Assembly (NCBI GenBank): GCA_911728435.2 | Contig: OU452211.1 | Span: 13,498,428-13,562,427 of the forward strand | DNA: 64,000 nt | Direction of reading: 5' to 3' | From: Apoderus coryli | Lineage: Eukaryota > Arthropoda > Insecta > Coleoptera > Attelabidae | Shown here: positions 1 through 11,300 of the stretch, one piece after another | How the letters are laid out: every line of letters begins with the position of its first letter | Position numbering within the stretch: position 1 is the first letter of the stretch | Made by a program: the position numbers and the translations under genes | Notes under the pieces: generated by a model | Database searches by the model: none | Told to the model about the DNA's origin: nothing | Seen by the model: the letters and a program-made list of their open reading frames with translations, nothing else

Positions 1-2466
1 TATATAAAGACGGGAGAGGCATTATATTGTGAGATTTGAAAATGGGCTTGCAATGCTCCAGATATCCAGCATTTGCCAGAATGCGAACCACCTTTTTTTG
101 CACTCTAAATATTTGCATAGCCGATGATGAGTTACCCCAGAGACTCACTCCATAAGAAATATGAGAATGAAACAGTGAGAAATAAACAGTTCTCAGAGCT
201 TGCTGACTCAGACAATGTCTGAGCCTCCTAATAACGTAAATACTAGAAGACAACTTACCCCTGAGAAAATCAACGTGCGACGCCCAGCAAAGCGCATCAT
301 CAACAATAATCCCCAATAAGTTGGCTGTTCGTCCCCGAGCATGACCACTAGCACTAGAAAATGTAAGTCTCTGGGTCTTATCAATATTTAGTTTCAGCAG
401 ATTACTAGTGAACCAGCCATTCGCAACTCCCTCAAGGTGCCCCGTACGACCTTCGAGCTGTGAAACACTGCTCCCATAACACACCAAAGAGGTATCATCA
501 GCATAAAGAGTGACCCTTCCAGGATTCAAATAACTATATAGGTCGTTAATATAAATGACAAAGAGCAATGGACCCAACACAGAGCCCTGGGGCACTCCAC
601 TCGTTAATACCCTCACCTCAGACAGCTCCGACCGAAGAGCCACTGTCTGTCCTCTGCCAGTCAGGTACGACCGCAGCAGCTGCAACGAGAGTCCCCGTAC
701 ACCATATCGAGAACGCTTGGTCAGAAGAACTTCATGAAACACACAGTCAAAGGCCTTGCTCAGATCACATAAGGTGAGATTAATAAATTCACATCTCTCC
801 AGGCCCTCGACTATGTCAGACACCACGCGAGCCACCGCCTGAACTGTCGACCGACCACCCCTGAAACCAAACTGTCCAGGACACAAAAGGTTATTCGCTT
901 CCAAAAAAGAAGTTAGATTTTGTTTTAATATAATCTCGAAAATTTTTCCAAATATAGGAACTATAGAAATCGGTCGGTAATCAGAAGCATTATCGATGTT
1001 ACCCTTTTTAAATACAGGGATAACTCTAGTCAACTTGAATGGCTCAGGGAAAATGCCGCCGCACAAACATAAATTGAAGATGTGCACTAAAGGCTTAACC
1101 AAGATCTGTGCATATTCCTTCACAAAGAAACTGCTGCAGTCAAACATATCAACACTGCCCGAGTTTTTTAAGTGGCGAATGGTCTCCAGGACCTGAAACT
1201 CCGAGACAGGCAACATAAAAAAGGAACTAGGCTGCATCGGTATCCGACTTAACATATGCACCCGCTCATCAAGATCCACAGACATGGCCTCAGTAATTTT
1301 ATTAGCAACAGATACAAAAAAACTGTTAAACTCGGAAGGTGTAAGCCGAGTACTAACTGGCATTGTACAATAGTTTCTTTCACTATTAATTATTCTCAAG
1401 ATATCACGTGGTTTATTAGTGGAGCTAGCTATATATCTCTCGTAGGCCATCTTTTTATGGTCAATAATAGTCTTCCTATAATCAGCATGCAACGAGTTAT
1501 ACAGGGTCCGATGAGAAGCGTCGCCCGTCGACTCACAAACTATCTTAATGGCCATGAGCTTGTCCCTTTTCTCTCGAAGCTCCGATGTAAACCAGTTAAC
1601 TGGCGTTCTACGATTCTGATGTTTCTTGATCGGAAAATATGTATTAATATTTTGTTGGAAAATACCCAACAGGTAAGATGACAGAAAATCAACATCATTG
1701 GAACAAAAAAATTGATCCCAATCCATCGACTTCAGGGCTTCTCTCATATCAGAGAGACCCGCCTGAGTAACCGTTCGTCGAGAACTACTGTTAACCTTAA
1801 TACCCGAAGAAACCCGAATCTCAATGACCTGAGCAGCATGGTCAGATATGCAGGGATCAAAACACGAGAGGCATACAAACTCTCATCCAAATTAGTAAGA
1901 ACGTTGTCTATACAACTACGGGAACTGTCAGTCACTCTAGTAAAATCAGATATTGTAATTTTAAGACCAAAACTCTGTACTGTCGATATCAAGTCGCAGT
2001 CCCTGTAAGGTCTATCAAAATGATAATTAAAGTCGCCAATTACGACAACTCCCTCATACCTAAACAAAAGTTCATCCAATACTTGCTCAAGCTGGCAAAC
2101 AAATATATTAAGATCACCGGATGTAGATCTATATACACCAAGAACCAGCACTCGAACATCACACAATTCCAACGCACAAAACTCAGCCTCCATGTCAATA
2201 CAATAAGCAGATACATCTACCGTCTTTACATTAACACCATTGCGCGCGAACAAACATACACCTCCGCGAATACGCGAACTCCTACAAAATGACGATACCA
2301 TCTCGTAATCGAAGAGATTCACAGTCATCAAATCATTCACACTAGTAAACCAATGTTCACTAAAGCATAGTACATCAAATTTGTTCTTATCAAAACATAA
2401 ATTTAGCTGATCAATTTTGTTGGCCAGACTCTGTGCATTTAAGTGAAAAATGACAAGCTTGTCCAT
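1..2466 (-). pseudogene. ORF2: APE endonuclease + reverse transcriptase, one frameshift
   Basis: ORF2 of the retroelement, for target nicking and reverse transcription. From the ATG at 2466 it reads the endonuclease start (FHLNAQSLANKI, FSEHWF, IGDFNYHF). At about 1859-1862 an A-run on the plus strand is one base short; the frame then shifts, and the new frame gives the conserved ISDHAAQV endonuclease box. I checked this second frame codon by codon: it stays open from about 1880 to base 1, more than 620 codons. It contains VIPVFKKGN, SDYRPISI, CDLSKAFDC, SGVPQGSVLGPLLF, YADDTSL (first base 505) and FHSHISYG. The single 1-nt deletion is the only lesion seen. It could be a sequencing error in a homopolymer, in which case the gene may be functional. 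Confidence 0.9.
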
Positions 2467-2480
2467 CAGTCCACCAGAAT

Positions 2481-2577
2481 CTAGTCCTTTGTGGTCACTA
2501 TGTTCCTCATGTGAAAAAACTTATTAATTCGAGTACCATTACACCAGTTGGCAGGGTTCAAAAATGTGTCAACGTTT
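2481..2577 (-). pseudogene. ORF1 C-terminal tail, overlapping ORF2 start
   Basis: A minus-strand frame of about 32 codons, reading through LNPANWCNGTRINKFFHMRN and ending in TAG at 2483-2481, 15 nt inside the upstream extension of ORF2. A short unconserved-looking tail just before ORF2 is what a LINE ORF1 (gag-like) terminus would look like. The 5' side is cut off at the repeat boundary near 2577. No zinc knuckle is visible in the remaining piece. The call rests on position and on an open frame with a stop near the ORF2 start, so it is tentative. Confidence 0.4.
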
Positions 2578-3050
2578 TTAATTTTTATTAAGTTGCCCCT
2601 CTAACGCGACTGGAGTCAATAATTTTGATCTAGTTAGGGCCATATATAATTTTGATCTAGTTAGGGCCATATATAAGCTCCCTATTTCTAGCAAACATCG
2701 CTGCCAAATGTCAAAGAAACACCTTGTATCTTGGAAACAAGCAATTCCGGACATATGTTTATGGGAACTCTTTTTCATAAAATTGCCTGAGAAATCATCC
2801 CCTTAAATATTGCCGCCTCTTTTTGGAACACCTGTGTGCGGTATAACCTGAAGTGCGCATTTGAAAACATTTTGTTCCCACCGACATCGACAGTGATACA
2901 ATTCCAAATTCCGTTTCACAATTTTACAACCATTAATTTCCAAGATATCCATCGCTGCAATTCATCGTGAGACATCCTGTACAAGGAGTCCAAAACTAGG
3001 TACTTGTGTTTCGATACTTTTATCAAAATGAATGTTCCGTATATATATCT
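2578..3050. repeat. Interspersed repeat shared with 36.77-37.20 and 39.35-39.40 kb
   Basis: This block recurs in the same orientation at about 36775-37196 and, after a 2.2-kb insertion there, at 39354-39398. This copy has a direct duplication of about 27 bp (ttgatctagttagggccat twice, around 2623-2673) and lacks roughly 37 bp after 'ttggaacacc'. There is no coding potential; the sequence 'tttttggaacaccctata' in the other copy resembles the end of a small mariner-type element. Family not identified. Confidence 0.7.
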
Positions 3051-3054
3051 ACAA

Positions 3055-4158
3055 CAGGTGGATGTGGCTTACACTGATTTTCGGAAGGCGTTTGATCGTA
3101 TGGATCACTATCTGCTATTGAGGAAATTGAGAGATTTCGGCTTTTCTGAGCGGATGGTACGATTCTTTCGCTCATATCTTCTTGTTCGATCTCAGTTTGT
3201 GGAGTACGAGGGTTTTAAGTCATCTACTTTTTCTTCTTCTTCGGGCGTGCCGCAGGGTTCCAACCTTGGACCCTTGCTGTTTAATGTGTTTGTTAACGAC
3301 CTTCTTGAGACCTTCACTTGTGACAGCCTCGCTTATGCAGATGACTTGAAGGTTTTTCTGCGTGTTGTCTCATATGAAGACTGTGAATTCCTGCAGACCA
3401 ATTTAAAGATTCTCTGCGATTGGTGTATCAGTAACCGTTTAATGCTCAATGTCTCAAAGTGTAAGGTAGTCAGTTTCTCCAGACTTAAGAGCGCGTTGAA
3501 CTTCAATTACTGCTTAAACGGTGTTTCCTTAGAAAGATTGATTGAGGTTAGGGACCTGGGCGTCATTTTCGATCGAGAGTTTACCTTCGTGCCGCAAATT
3601 TTGAGCGTTGTTTCTGGTGCTAATCGTGTACTGGGTTGCATTATTCGAAATTGTCGTCAGTTTAATGATATTTTCACAATGAAGGTGCTATATTATGCAT
3701 TCGTTAGGACAAAGTTGGAATTTGGTTCCGTTTTGTGGAGCCCTATATATGGAGTCCATATTAGATCTCTGGAATCAGTCCAGAGACGCTTTCTCAAGTA
3801 TCTGGTTTTCAGAGCGGATAATGTTTATCCACCGAGAGGAAGTGACCACGCCGCCATGCTTCTGCGTTTCGAGATTCCCTCCCTCGAGTTGCGAAGAATT
3901 TTATGCGGAATTAAGATCTTGTATAAGATATTACACGGTGCAGTGGACTGTCCAGATCTTTTACAGGGGATAAGATTTCGTGTGCCCCGCCTAGAAGCCA
4001 GGCATGTTGCCCCGTTCACCATCGGTCCTTCCAGGACCAATGTATTGTCGCAAAGTCCGATATACTTCATGTGTGATTCCTTTAATCGGCATTGTGGTCA
4101 CCTGGACATTAACTTCTCGTCTCTGTCTGAAATCACCAATAGCCTTCTTAATGGGTGA
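3055..4158 (+). pseudogene. 5'-truncated non-LTR reverse transcriptase (RT-F)
   Basis: A reverse transcriptase C-terminal two-thirds, open to the TGA at 4156-4158. Recognisable homology starts at about 3055 with VDVAYTDFRKAFDR (first catalytic Asp) and continues with SGVPQGSNLGPLLF, YADDLKVF (near residue 110 of the open frame) and the thumb/C-terminal block ending in CDSFNRHCGHLDI. The endonuclease and RT fingers are missing, the usual result of incomplete target-primed reverse transcription. The frame is open but cannot make a working protein. A short 3' UTR ends in a TTA-rich tail at about 4254, where the next element begins. It is related to, but distinct from, RT-A and RT-B. Confidence 0.9.
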
Positions 4159-4380
4159 TGATCGAGGGTTCTCAGGGGATGAATTGCTCTATAACATGGT
4201 AACATCTTTTTAGTCTGCAATTGTAAGTAAGTTTTATTATTTATCATTATTATTAGCTCTCCATATCATATATGTATATATGGAGACTATTAGTTTCATG
4301 AAAAAAAAATTTTTTTTAATTTCACCGGAAATACTTGTTTTTGGTCATTTTATACATAAATAAGTAGTTTTAAAAAAATG

Positions 4381-4424
4381 TCTGTCTGTCTGTCAGTCTG
4401 TCTGTCTGTCTGTCTGTCTGTATG
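4381..4424 (+). repeat. (TCTG)n microsatellite in copy A
   Basis: About 41 bp of TCTG repeats with one interruption (tgtcagtctg). It sits at the same place, near the hairpin end of the element, as the reverse-complement tracts in the other copies (8317-8379, 13907-13920, 54797-54804). The tract is therefore part of the element. Confidence 0.95.
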
Positions 4425-6459
4425 CACGAAAACGCAAAAACCGCTTAACAGATTTTAACCAAATTTGGTACAAAAATACTATTGGACATGGCAAGGAGCT
4501 GATTAGATTTTGGGAAACATTGAGCGTAGGCAAGGGGTTTAAAAGAGGGTTCAAAAATTAAAAAAATTCATAGTTCTTAAACTTATCCGAAATACTGCAT
4601 AATTTTGTACGCATTTAATTGAATATAACCTAAAATATTTAACATAAAATATTAGACCACATTGGCGTTCGAAAATAGTGTAAAATGGGGTAAAAAATAT
4701 TTAAAAAAAACGTACTTCTTAAACATTTAATAGAATATAACCTATAAAATGTGTCATAAATAACTTACTTTCATAGGCGTTCGTAAATAGTGGAAAAGGG
4801 GTCAAAATATAAAAAATACATATTTCCTAAACTTATTCGAAATATGGAATAATTTTTTATAGTTGTGATAGTATATAACCTAAAAAATGTTACATAAAAA
4901 AATTAGTTCACACAGGCGTTCGAAAATAGTCTTAAAAAAGGGTCAAAAACGAAAAAAAAAATGTTTTTCAAATACACCAGAAAAATTGGCTAATTATATA
5001 TAGCTTTGATAGAAGATAACCTAAAATATGCAGCATAAAATTTTTAGTTACATAGGCGTTCGTAAATAGTAAAAAAAAGGGGTAAAATAAAAAAAAATTA
5101 AAATGTAAAAAAATTTATATTTAACTAGTTGAATTGGTGTTAAAAATACACGACAAAAATTAATGTTCCATAGGCGTCCGTGAAAATTCTATAAAAAGGT
5201 CAGAATTTGTATCCGTGATAACTCAAAAACCACTTAACGGATTTTAACCACATTTGGTACGAAAATACTACAGGATATTTATAGGTGGTGATGAACATTG
5301 AGCGTAGGCAAGAGGTTTAAAAGAGGGTTCAAAAATTTAAAAAATCATAGTTCCTAAACTTATCCGAAATATTGAATAATTTTTTATAGTTGTGATAGAA
5401 TATAACCTAAAAAATGTTACATAAAAAAATTAGTTCACACAGGCGTTCGAAAATAGTCTTAAAAAAGGGTAAAAAACGAAAAAAAAAAATGTTTTTCAAA
5501 TACACCAGAAAAATTGGCTAATTATATATAGCTTTGATAGAAGATAACCTAAAATATGCAGCATAAAATTTTTAGTTACATAGGCGTTCGTAAATAGTAA
5601 AAAAAGGGGTAAAATAAAAAAAAAATTAAAATGTAAAAAAATTTATATTTAACTAGTTGAATTGGTGTTAAAAATACACGACAAAAATTAATGTTCCATA
5701 GGCGTCCTTGAAAATTCTATAAAAAGGTCAGAATTTGTATCCGTGATAACTCAAAAACCACTTAACGGATTTTAACCACATTTGGTACGAAAATACTACA
5801 GGATATTTATAGGTGGTGATTAACATTGAGCGTAGGCAAAGGGTTTAAAAGAGGGTTCAAAAATTTAAAAAATCATAGTTCTTAAACTTATCCGAAATAT
5901 TGAATAATTTTTTATAGTTGTGATAGAATATAACCTAAAAAATGTTACATAAAAGAATTAGTTCACACAGGCGTTCGAAAATAGTCTTAAAAAAGGGTCA
6001 AAAACTGAAAAAAAATGTTTTCGAAATACACCAGAAAAATTGGTTAATTATATATAGCTTTGATAGAAGATAACCTAAACTAGCTGTTGCCCTCGAGGCA
6101 CGAATAGCTCTCCATATTTAAGTGTAAAAGTCATAATTTTATGACCTTTTTGTCATTTATCTAAATTTTTGTTTTGTTTTAGACATCAGCTATTTTTTTT
6201 TTGTATCGGGTTTTGTGCCTTTTTCTTCTCTTTTGAGGCACTATTTATACGCAGATATTTTATATTCCAGATCTAGGCCAAATTCTTGTACGCAAAATAA
6301 TTGATTTTTTTTTAGTTTTATTATAAAATTTATTTTGCCCCCTTTTCTACTATTTACGAACGCCTATGTAAACAAAATTGTTATGCTGCATGTTGTAGGT
6401 TATCCGTTAAGTGGTTTTTGAGTTATCACGGATACAATTTTTTCCTGACCCTTTTATAG

Positions 6460-7930
6460 AATTTTCACGGACGCCTATGGAACATTAATTTTTGTCGTGT
6501 ATTTTTAACACCAATTCAACTAGTTAAATATAAAAATTTTTACATTTTATTTTTTTTTTCATTTTACCCCTTTTTTTTACTATTTACGAACGCCTATGTA
6601 AATAAAAATTTGATGCTGCATTTTTTAGGTTATCTTATATGAAAGCTATATATAATTAGCCAAATTTTCTGGTATATTTGGGAAACATTTTTTTTTCGTT
6701 TTTGACTCTTTTTTTAAGACTATTTTCGAACGCCTGTGTGAACTAATTCTTTTATGTAACATTTTTTAGGTTATATTCTATCACACCTATAAAAAGTTAT
6801 TCAATATTTCGGATAAGTTTAAGAACTATAATTTTTTTAAATTTTTGAACCCTCTTTTAAACCCCTTGCCTACGCTCAATGTTAATCACCACCTATAAAT
6901 AGCCTGTAGTATTTTCGTACCAAATGTGGTTAAAATCCGTTAAGTGGTTTTTGAGTTATCACGGATACAAATTTTTTCTGACCCTTTTATAGAATTTTCA
7001 CGAACGCCTATGGAACATTAATTTTTGTCGTGTATTTTTAACACCAACTCAACTAGTTAAATATAAAAATTTTTACATTTTAATTTTTTTTATTTTACCC
7101 CTTTTTCTACTATTTACGAACGCCTATGTAAATAAAAATTTTATGCTGCATTTTTTAGGTTATCTTATATCAAAGCTATATATAATTAGCCAATTTTTCT
7201 GGTATATTTGGGAAACATTTTTTTTTCGTTTTTGACCCTTTTTTAACACTATTTTCGAACGCCTGTGTGAACTAATTCTTTTATGTAACATTTTTTAGGT
7301 TATATTCTATCACAACTATAAAAAATTATTCAATATTTCGGATAAGTTTAAGAACTATGATTTTTTAAATTTTTGAAACCTCTTTTAAACCCGTTGCCTA
7401 CGCTCAATGTTAATCACCACCTATAATTATCCTGTAGTATTTTCGTACCAAATGTGGTTAAAATCCGTTAAATGGTTTTTGAGTTATCACGGATACAAAT
7501 TTTTTCTGACCCTTTTATAGAATTTTTACGGACGCCTATGGTACATTAATTTTTGTCGTGTATTTTTAACACCAATTCATCTAGTTAAATATAAAATTTT
7601 TTACATTTTAATTTTTTTTTATTTTACCCCTTTTTCTACTATTTACGAACGCCTATGTGAATAAAAATTTTATGCTGCATTTTTTAGGTTATCTTATATC
7701 AAAGCTATATATAATTAGCCAATTTTTCTGGTATATTTGGGAAACGTTTTTTTTTTCGTTTTTGACCCTTTTTTTAAACTATTTTCGAACGCCTATGTGA
7801 ACCAATTCTTTTATGGAATATTTTTTAGCTTATATTGTATCACAACTATGAAAAATTATTCCATATTTCGAATAAGTTTAGGAAATATATATTTTTTATG
7901 TTTTGACCCCTTTTCCACTATTTACGAACG
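6460..7930 (+). repeat. ~530-bp tandem array inside copy B
   Basis: The marker TATTTACGAACGCCTATG falls at 6581, 7111 and 7640, giving a period of 529-530 bp. The same units in reverse appear in copy A (markers near 5051, 5580, 8535, 9060 and 9589). Within each unit, versions of CGAACGCCTATG recur every 110-145 bp. No reading frame survives. Confidence 0.85.
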
Positions 7931-8316
7931 CCTATGAAAGTAAGTTATTCATAACACATTTTATAGGTTATATTCTATCAAAACTATCAATAACTAGTTA
8001 ATATTTCTGCTATTTTTAAGAAATACGTTTTTTTTTAATCTTTTTTACCCCATTTTACACTATTTTCGAACGCCAATGTGGTCTAATATTTTATGTTCAA
8101 TATTTTAGGTTATATTCAATTAAATTCGTAAAAAATTATGCAGTATTTCGGATAAGTTTAAGAACTATGAATTTTTTTAATTTTTGAACCCTCTTTTAAA
8201 CCCTTTGCCTACGCTCAATGTTTCCCAAAATCTAATCAGCTCCTTGCCATGTCCAATAGTATTTTTGTACCAAATTTGGTTAAAATCTGTTAAGCGGTTT
8301 TTGCGTTTTCGTGGAT

Positions 8317-8347
<31 letters not shown>

Positions 8348-8348
8348 T

Positions 8349-8379
<31 letters not shown>
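8317..8379 (+). repeat. (GACA)n microsatellite in copy B
   Basis: About 62 bp of GACA repeats with one 'acatac' interruption, near the hairpin end of the nested copy. It is the longest version in the window; the same tract is about 14 bp in copy C and under 10 bp in copy D. Confidence 0.95.
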
Positions 8380-11300
8380 TTTTTTTAAAACTACTTATTT
8401 ATGTATAAAATGACCAAAAAGAAGTATTTCCGGTGAAATTAAAAAAAATTTTTTTTTCATGAAACTAATAGTCTCCATATATACATATATTACATATATG
8501 ATATGGAGAGCTAAAAATGCAGCATAAAATTTTTAGTTACATAGGCGTTCGTAAATAGTAAAAAAAAGGGGTAAAAAAAAATTAAAATGTAAAAAATTTT
8601 ATATTTAACTAGTTGAATTGGTGTTAAAAATACACGACAAAAATTAATGTTCCATAGGCGTCCGTGAAAATTCTATAAAAAGGTCAGAATTTGTATCCGT
8701 GATAACTCAAAAACCACTTAACGGATTTTAACCACATTTCGTACGAAAATACTACAGGATATTTATAGGTGGTGATGAACATTGAGCGTAGGCAAGAGGT
8801 TTAAAAGAGGGTTCGAAAATTTAAAAAATCATAGTTCCTAAACTTATCCGAAATATTGAATAATTTTTTATAGTTGTGATAGAATATAACCTAAAAAATG
8901 TTACATAAAAAAATTAGTTCACACAGGCGTTCGAAAATAGTCTTAAAAAAGGGTCAAAAACGAAAAAAAAATGTTTTTCAAATACACCAGAAAAATTGGC
9001 TAATTATATATAGCTTTGATAGAAGATAACCTAAAATATGCAGCATAAAATTTTTAGTTACATAGGCGTTCGTAAATAGTAAAAAAAAGGGGTAAAATAA
9101 AAAAAAATTAAAATGTAAAAAAATTTATATTTAACTAGTTGAATTGGTGTTAAAAATACACGACAAAAATTAATGTTCCATAGGCGTCCGTGAAAATTCT
9201 ATAAAAAGGTCAGAATTTGTATCCGTGATAACTCAAAAACCACTTAACGGATTTTAACCACATTTGGTACGAAAATACTACAGGATATTTATAGGTGGTG
9301 ATGAACATTGAGCGTAGGCAAGAGGTTTAAAAGAGGGTTCAAAAATTTAAAAAATCACAGTTCCTAAACTTATCCGAAATATTGAATAATTTTTTATAGT
9401 TGTGATAGAATATAACCTAAAAAATGTTACATAAAAGAATTAGTTCACACAGGCGTTCGAAAATAGTATTAAAAAAGGGTCAAAAACGAAAAAAAAATGT
9501 TTTTCAAATACACCAGGAAAATTGGCTAATTATATACAGCTTTGATAGAAGATAATCTAAAATATGCAGCATAAAATTTTTATTTACATAGGCGTTCGTA
9601 AATAGTAAAAAAGGGGTAAAATAAAAAAAATTAAAATGTAAAAAATTTTATATTTAACTAGTTGAATTGGTGTTAAAAATACACGACAAAAATTAATGTT
9701 CCATAGGCGTCCGTGAAAATTCTATAAAAGGCTCAGAAAAAATTTGTATCCGTGATAACTCAAAAACCACTTAACAGATAACCTACAACATGCAGCATAA
9801 CAATTTTGTTTACATAGGCGTTCGTAAATAGTAGAAAAGGGGGCAAAATAAATTTTATAATAAAACTAAAAAAAATCAATTAATTTGCGTTCAAGAACTT
9901 GGCCTAGATCTGAAATATAAAATATCTGCGTATAAATAGTGCCTCCAAAGAGAAGAAAAAGGCACAAAACCCGATACTGAAAAAAAAAATAGCTGATGTC
10001 TAAAACAAAACAAAAATTTATTAAATTTAGATAAATGACAAAAAGGTCATAAAATTATTACTTTTACACTTAAATTTTTGATAAATGTGAACCTGTTGTT
10101 TTTAGGTGATTTTAATGTATCAGGTTATGTTTTTGCCAATAATAGCAGCAAATCATATGGCACTCTAAGCAATTTTTCCACACTATTTGGTCTTAACCAG
10201 TACAACAATGTTTTTAATAGTCAGGGTCGATTACTCGACTTGGTGTTTTCAAACCTATTATGTAAAGTTGAGCATAATACTTGCCCACTTGTTGATGAAG
10301 ATAGCTACCATCCTTGTCTAATAATTAGTATACATAGATTTGTTAATAGAAATTAATCTCAATTTTCTCTGAATACGTCAAATAGAGCCTATAACTTTAA
10401 AAAAGCCGATTATTTGTTGCTATACGAGGCTATTGGTTTGTTTGATTGGTCGTTCTTACAGAATTGTGATGATGTGAATGCAGCTGTCTGTCAATTTTAT
10501 GACAGTTTGTATTCTATTTTTAACACATATGTTCCACTGTACAAGAATTATAAAAGAAAATTTCCATTTTGGTTTACCGGTAGCTTAATTAAAAATATAA
10601 AATTTAAGGAATATTTGCATAAAAAATATAGGAGTACAAACAATATAAATTTTTTGATTCAGTTTAAAAATATGAGGCGCTTGTGCAAGGAAGAACAGAG
10701 GACTGCATTTGGTAACTATGTCTCTAATGTACAGAATTCTCTTAGGAACGATCCTCAGAGTTTTTGGTCAAATTTTCATAACAAGTCTGGAACTTGCCGT
10801 ATCCCAAACACTATGTGGTGGGACGGTGAGTCTGAATGTGATCCTCAGGCTATTGTTAACTCCTTCGCTACTTTCTTTCACAGCGTCTTTCTTGATTCAT
10901 CTCAATACTGTGCAACGAGTGGCTCTGTCAGTACCAATGTTTTCCACGTTGGTCAAATTGAATTATCTGACATATTCTCAGCATCCAAACGCCTTAAGAA
11001 CAAATTTACCTCGGGTTCTGATAATGTTCCTTCATTCTTTGTCAAAGATTGCATTTCCGTGTTGGCTACTCCTCTGAAGTCAATTTTCGACCTAATTCTA
11101 AAAACAAACACTTACCCGGATCTATGGAAGGAATCTAAAATTGTCCCAATCTTTAAGTCTGGCGACAGGTCTCATATAAATAACTATCGTCCTATTTCCT
11201 TATTATCTAACTTTTCTAAGCTGTTTGAATCTATCTTGTATGAACGGATTTACACGGAAGTTAGGCGTTTGATTTCGGTCAACCAGCATGGCTTTATGTG

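Larger units (their letters stand above)
1..2577 (-). mobile_element. Non-LTR retrotransposon, endonuclease plus RT, runs off left edge
   Basis: Minus-strand LINE-type element whose ORF2 starts near 2466 and continues past base 1. It carries an APE-type endonuclease followed by a reverse transcriptase with a YADDT catalytic box. A different, overlapping minus-strand frame (about 2577 to 2481) ends just upstream of ORF2 and looks like the tail of ORF1. The 3' end lies outside the window. The upstream boundary near 2577 is abrupt and abuts a repeat found again at 36.8 kb, so the element is probably truncated there. The palm motifs differ from the FADD retroelements elsewhere in the window, so this is a separate family. 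Clade not resolved (CR1/Jockey group is likely). Confidence 0.9.
6080..8514 (+). mobile_element. Helitron/Helentron-like element, nested copy B (full length)
   Basis: A complete plus-strand copy, 2.4 kb. It starts CTAGCTGTTGCCCTCGAGGC at 6080 and ends in the hairpin TCTCCATAT...ATATGGAGA followed by GCTAA. A 13-bp TAGCTCTCCATAT inverted match to the hairpin end lies about 25 bp inside the start, an asymmetric terminal repeat. The insertion site is known because the host sequence is another copy of the family: 'gataacctaaa' continues at 8515 as 'aaatgcagcataaaa', a run of A with no target duplication. Outer and inner copies lie in opposite orientation, so 4255-10075 is a large imperfect inverted repeat that could misassemble or form hairpins. 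Confidence 0.8.
4255..10075 (-). mobile_element. Helitron/Helentron-like element, outer copy A (split)
   Basis: Non-coding element lying in reverse: its hairpin end (AGCTCTCCATAT...) is at 4255 and its other end is near 10071-10075. A second copy of the same family (6080-8514) is inserted in it, so it occupies 4255-6079 and 8515-10075. The expected last bases (a CTCGAG-containing end seen at 6080, 11773, 53108 and 61699) are missing at 10075, so this end is truncated against retroelement RT-A. The interior is built of ~530 bp tandem units and carries a (TCTG)n tract near the hairpin end. No transposase or helicase is present: non-autonomous. Class assignment (rolling-circle, Helentron-like) is inferred from the displaced terminal repeat, the hairpin and the lack of target duplication. 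Confidence 0.75.

Noticed and set aside
7737..7937. Phe/Tyr-rich open frames (also 13350-13631 and 53252-53458)
   Set aside because: They lie in AT-rich Helentron-like repeat units, recur only because the repeat recurs, and have no domain or codon signal.
8177..8408. Frames made of SVCLSVCL or QTDRQTDR repeats
   Set aside because: They are translations of the (GACA)n microsatellite on both strands.
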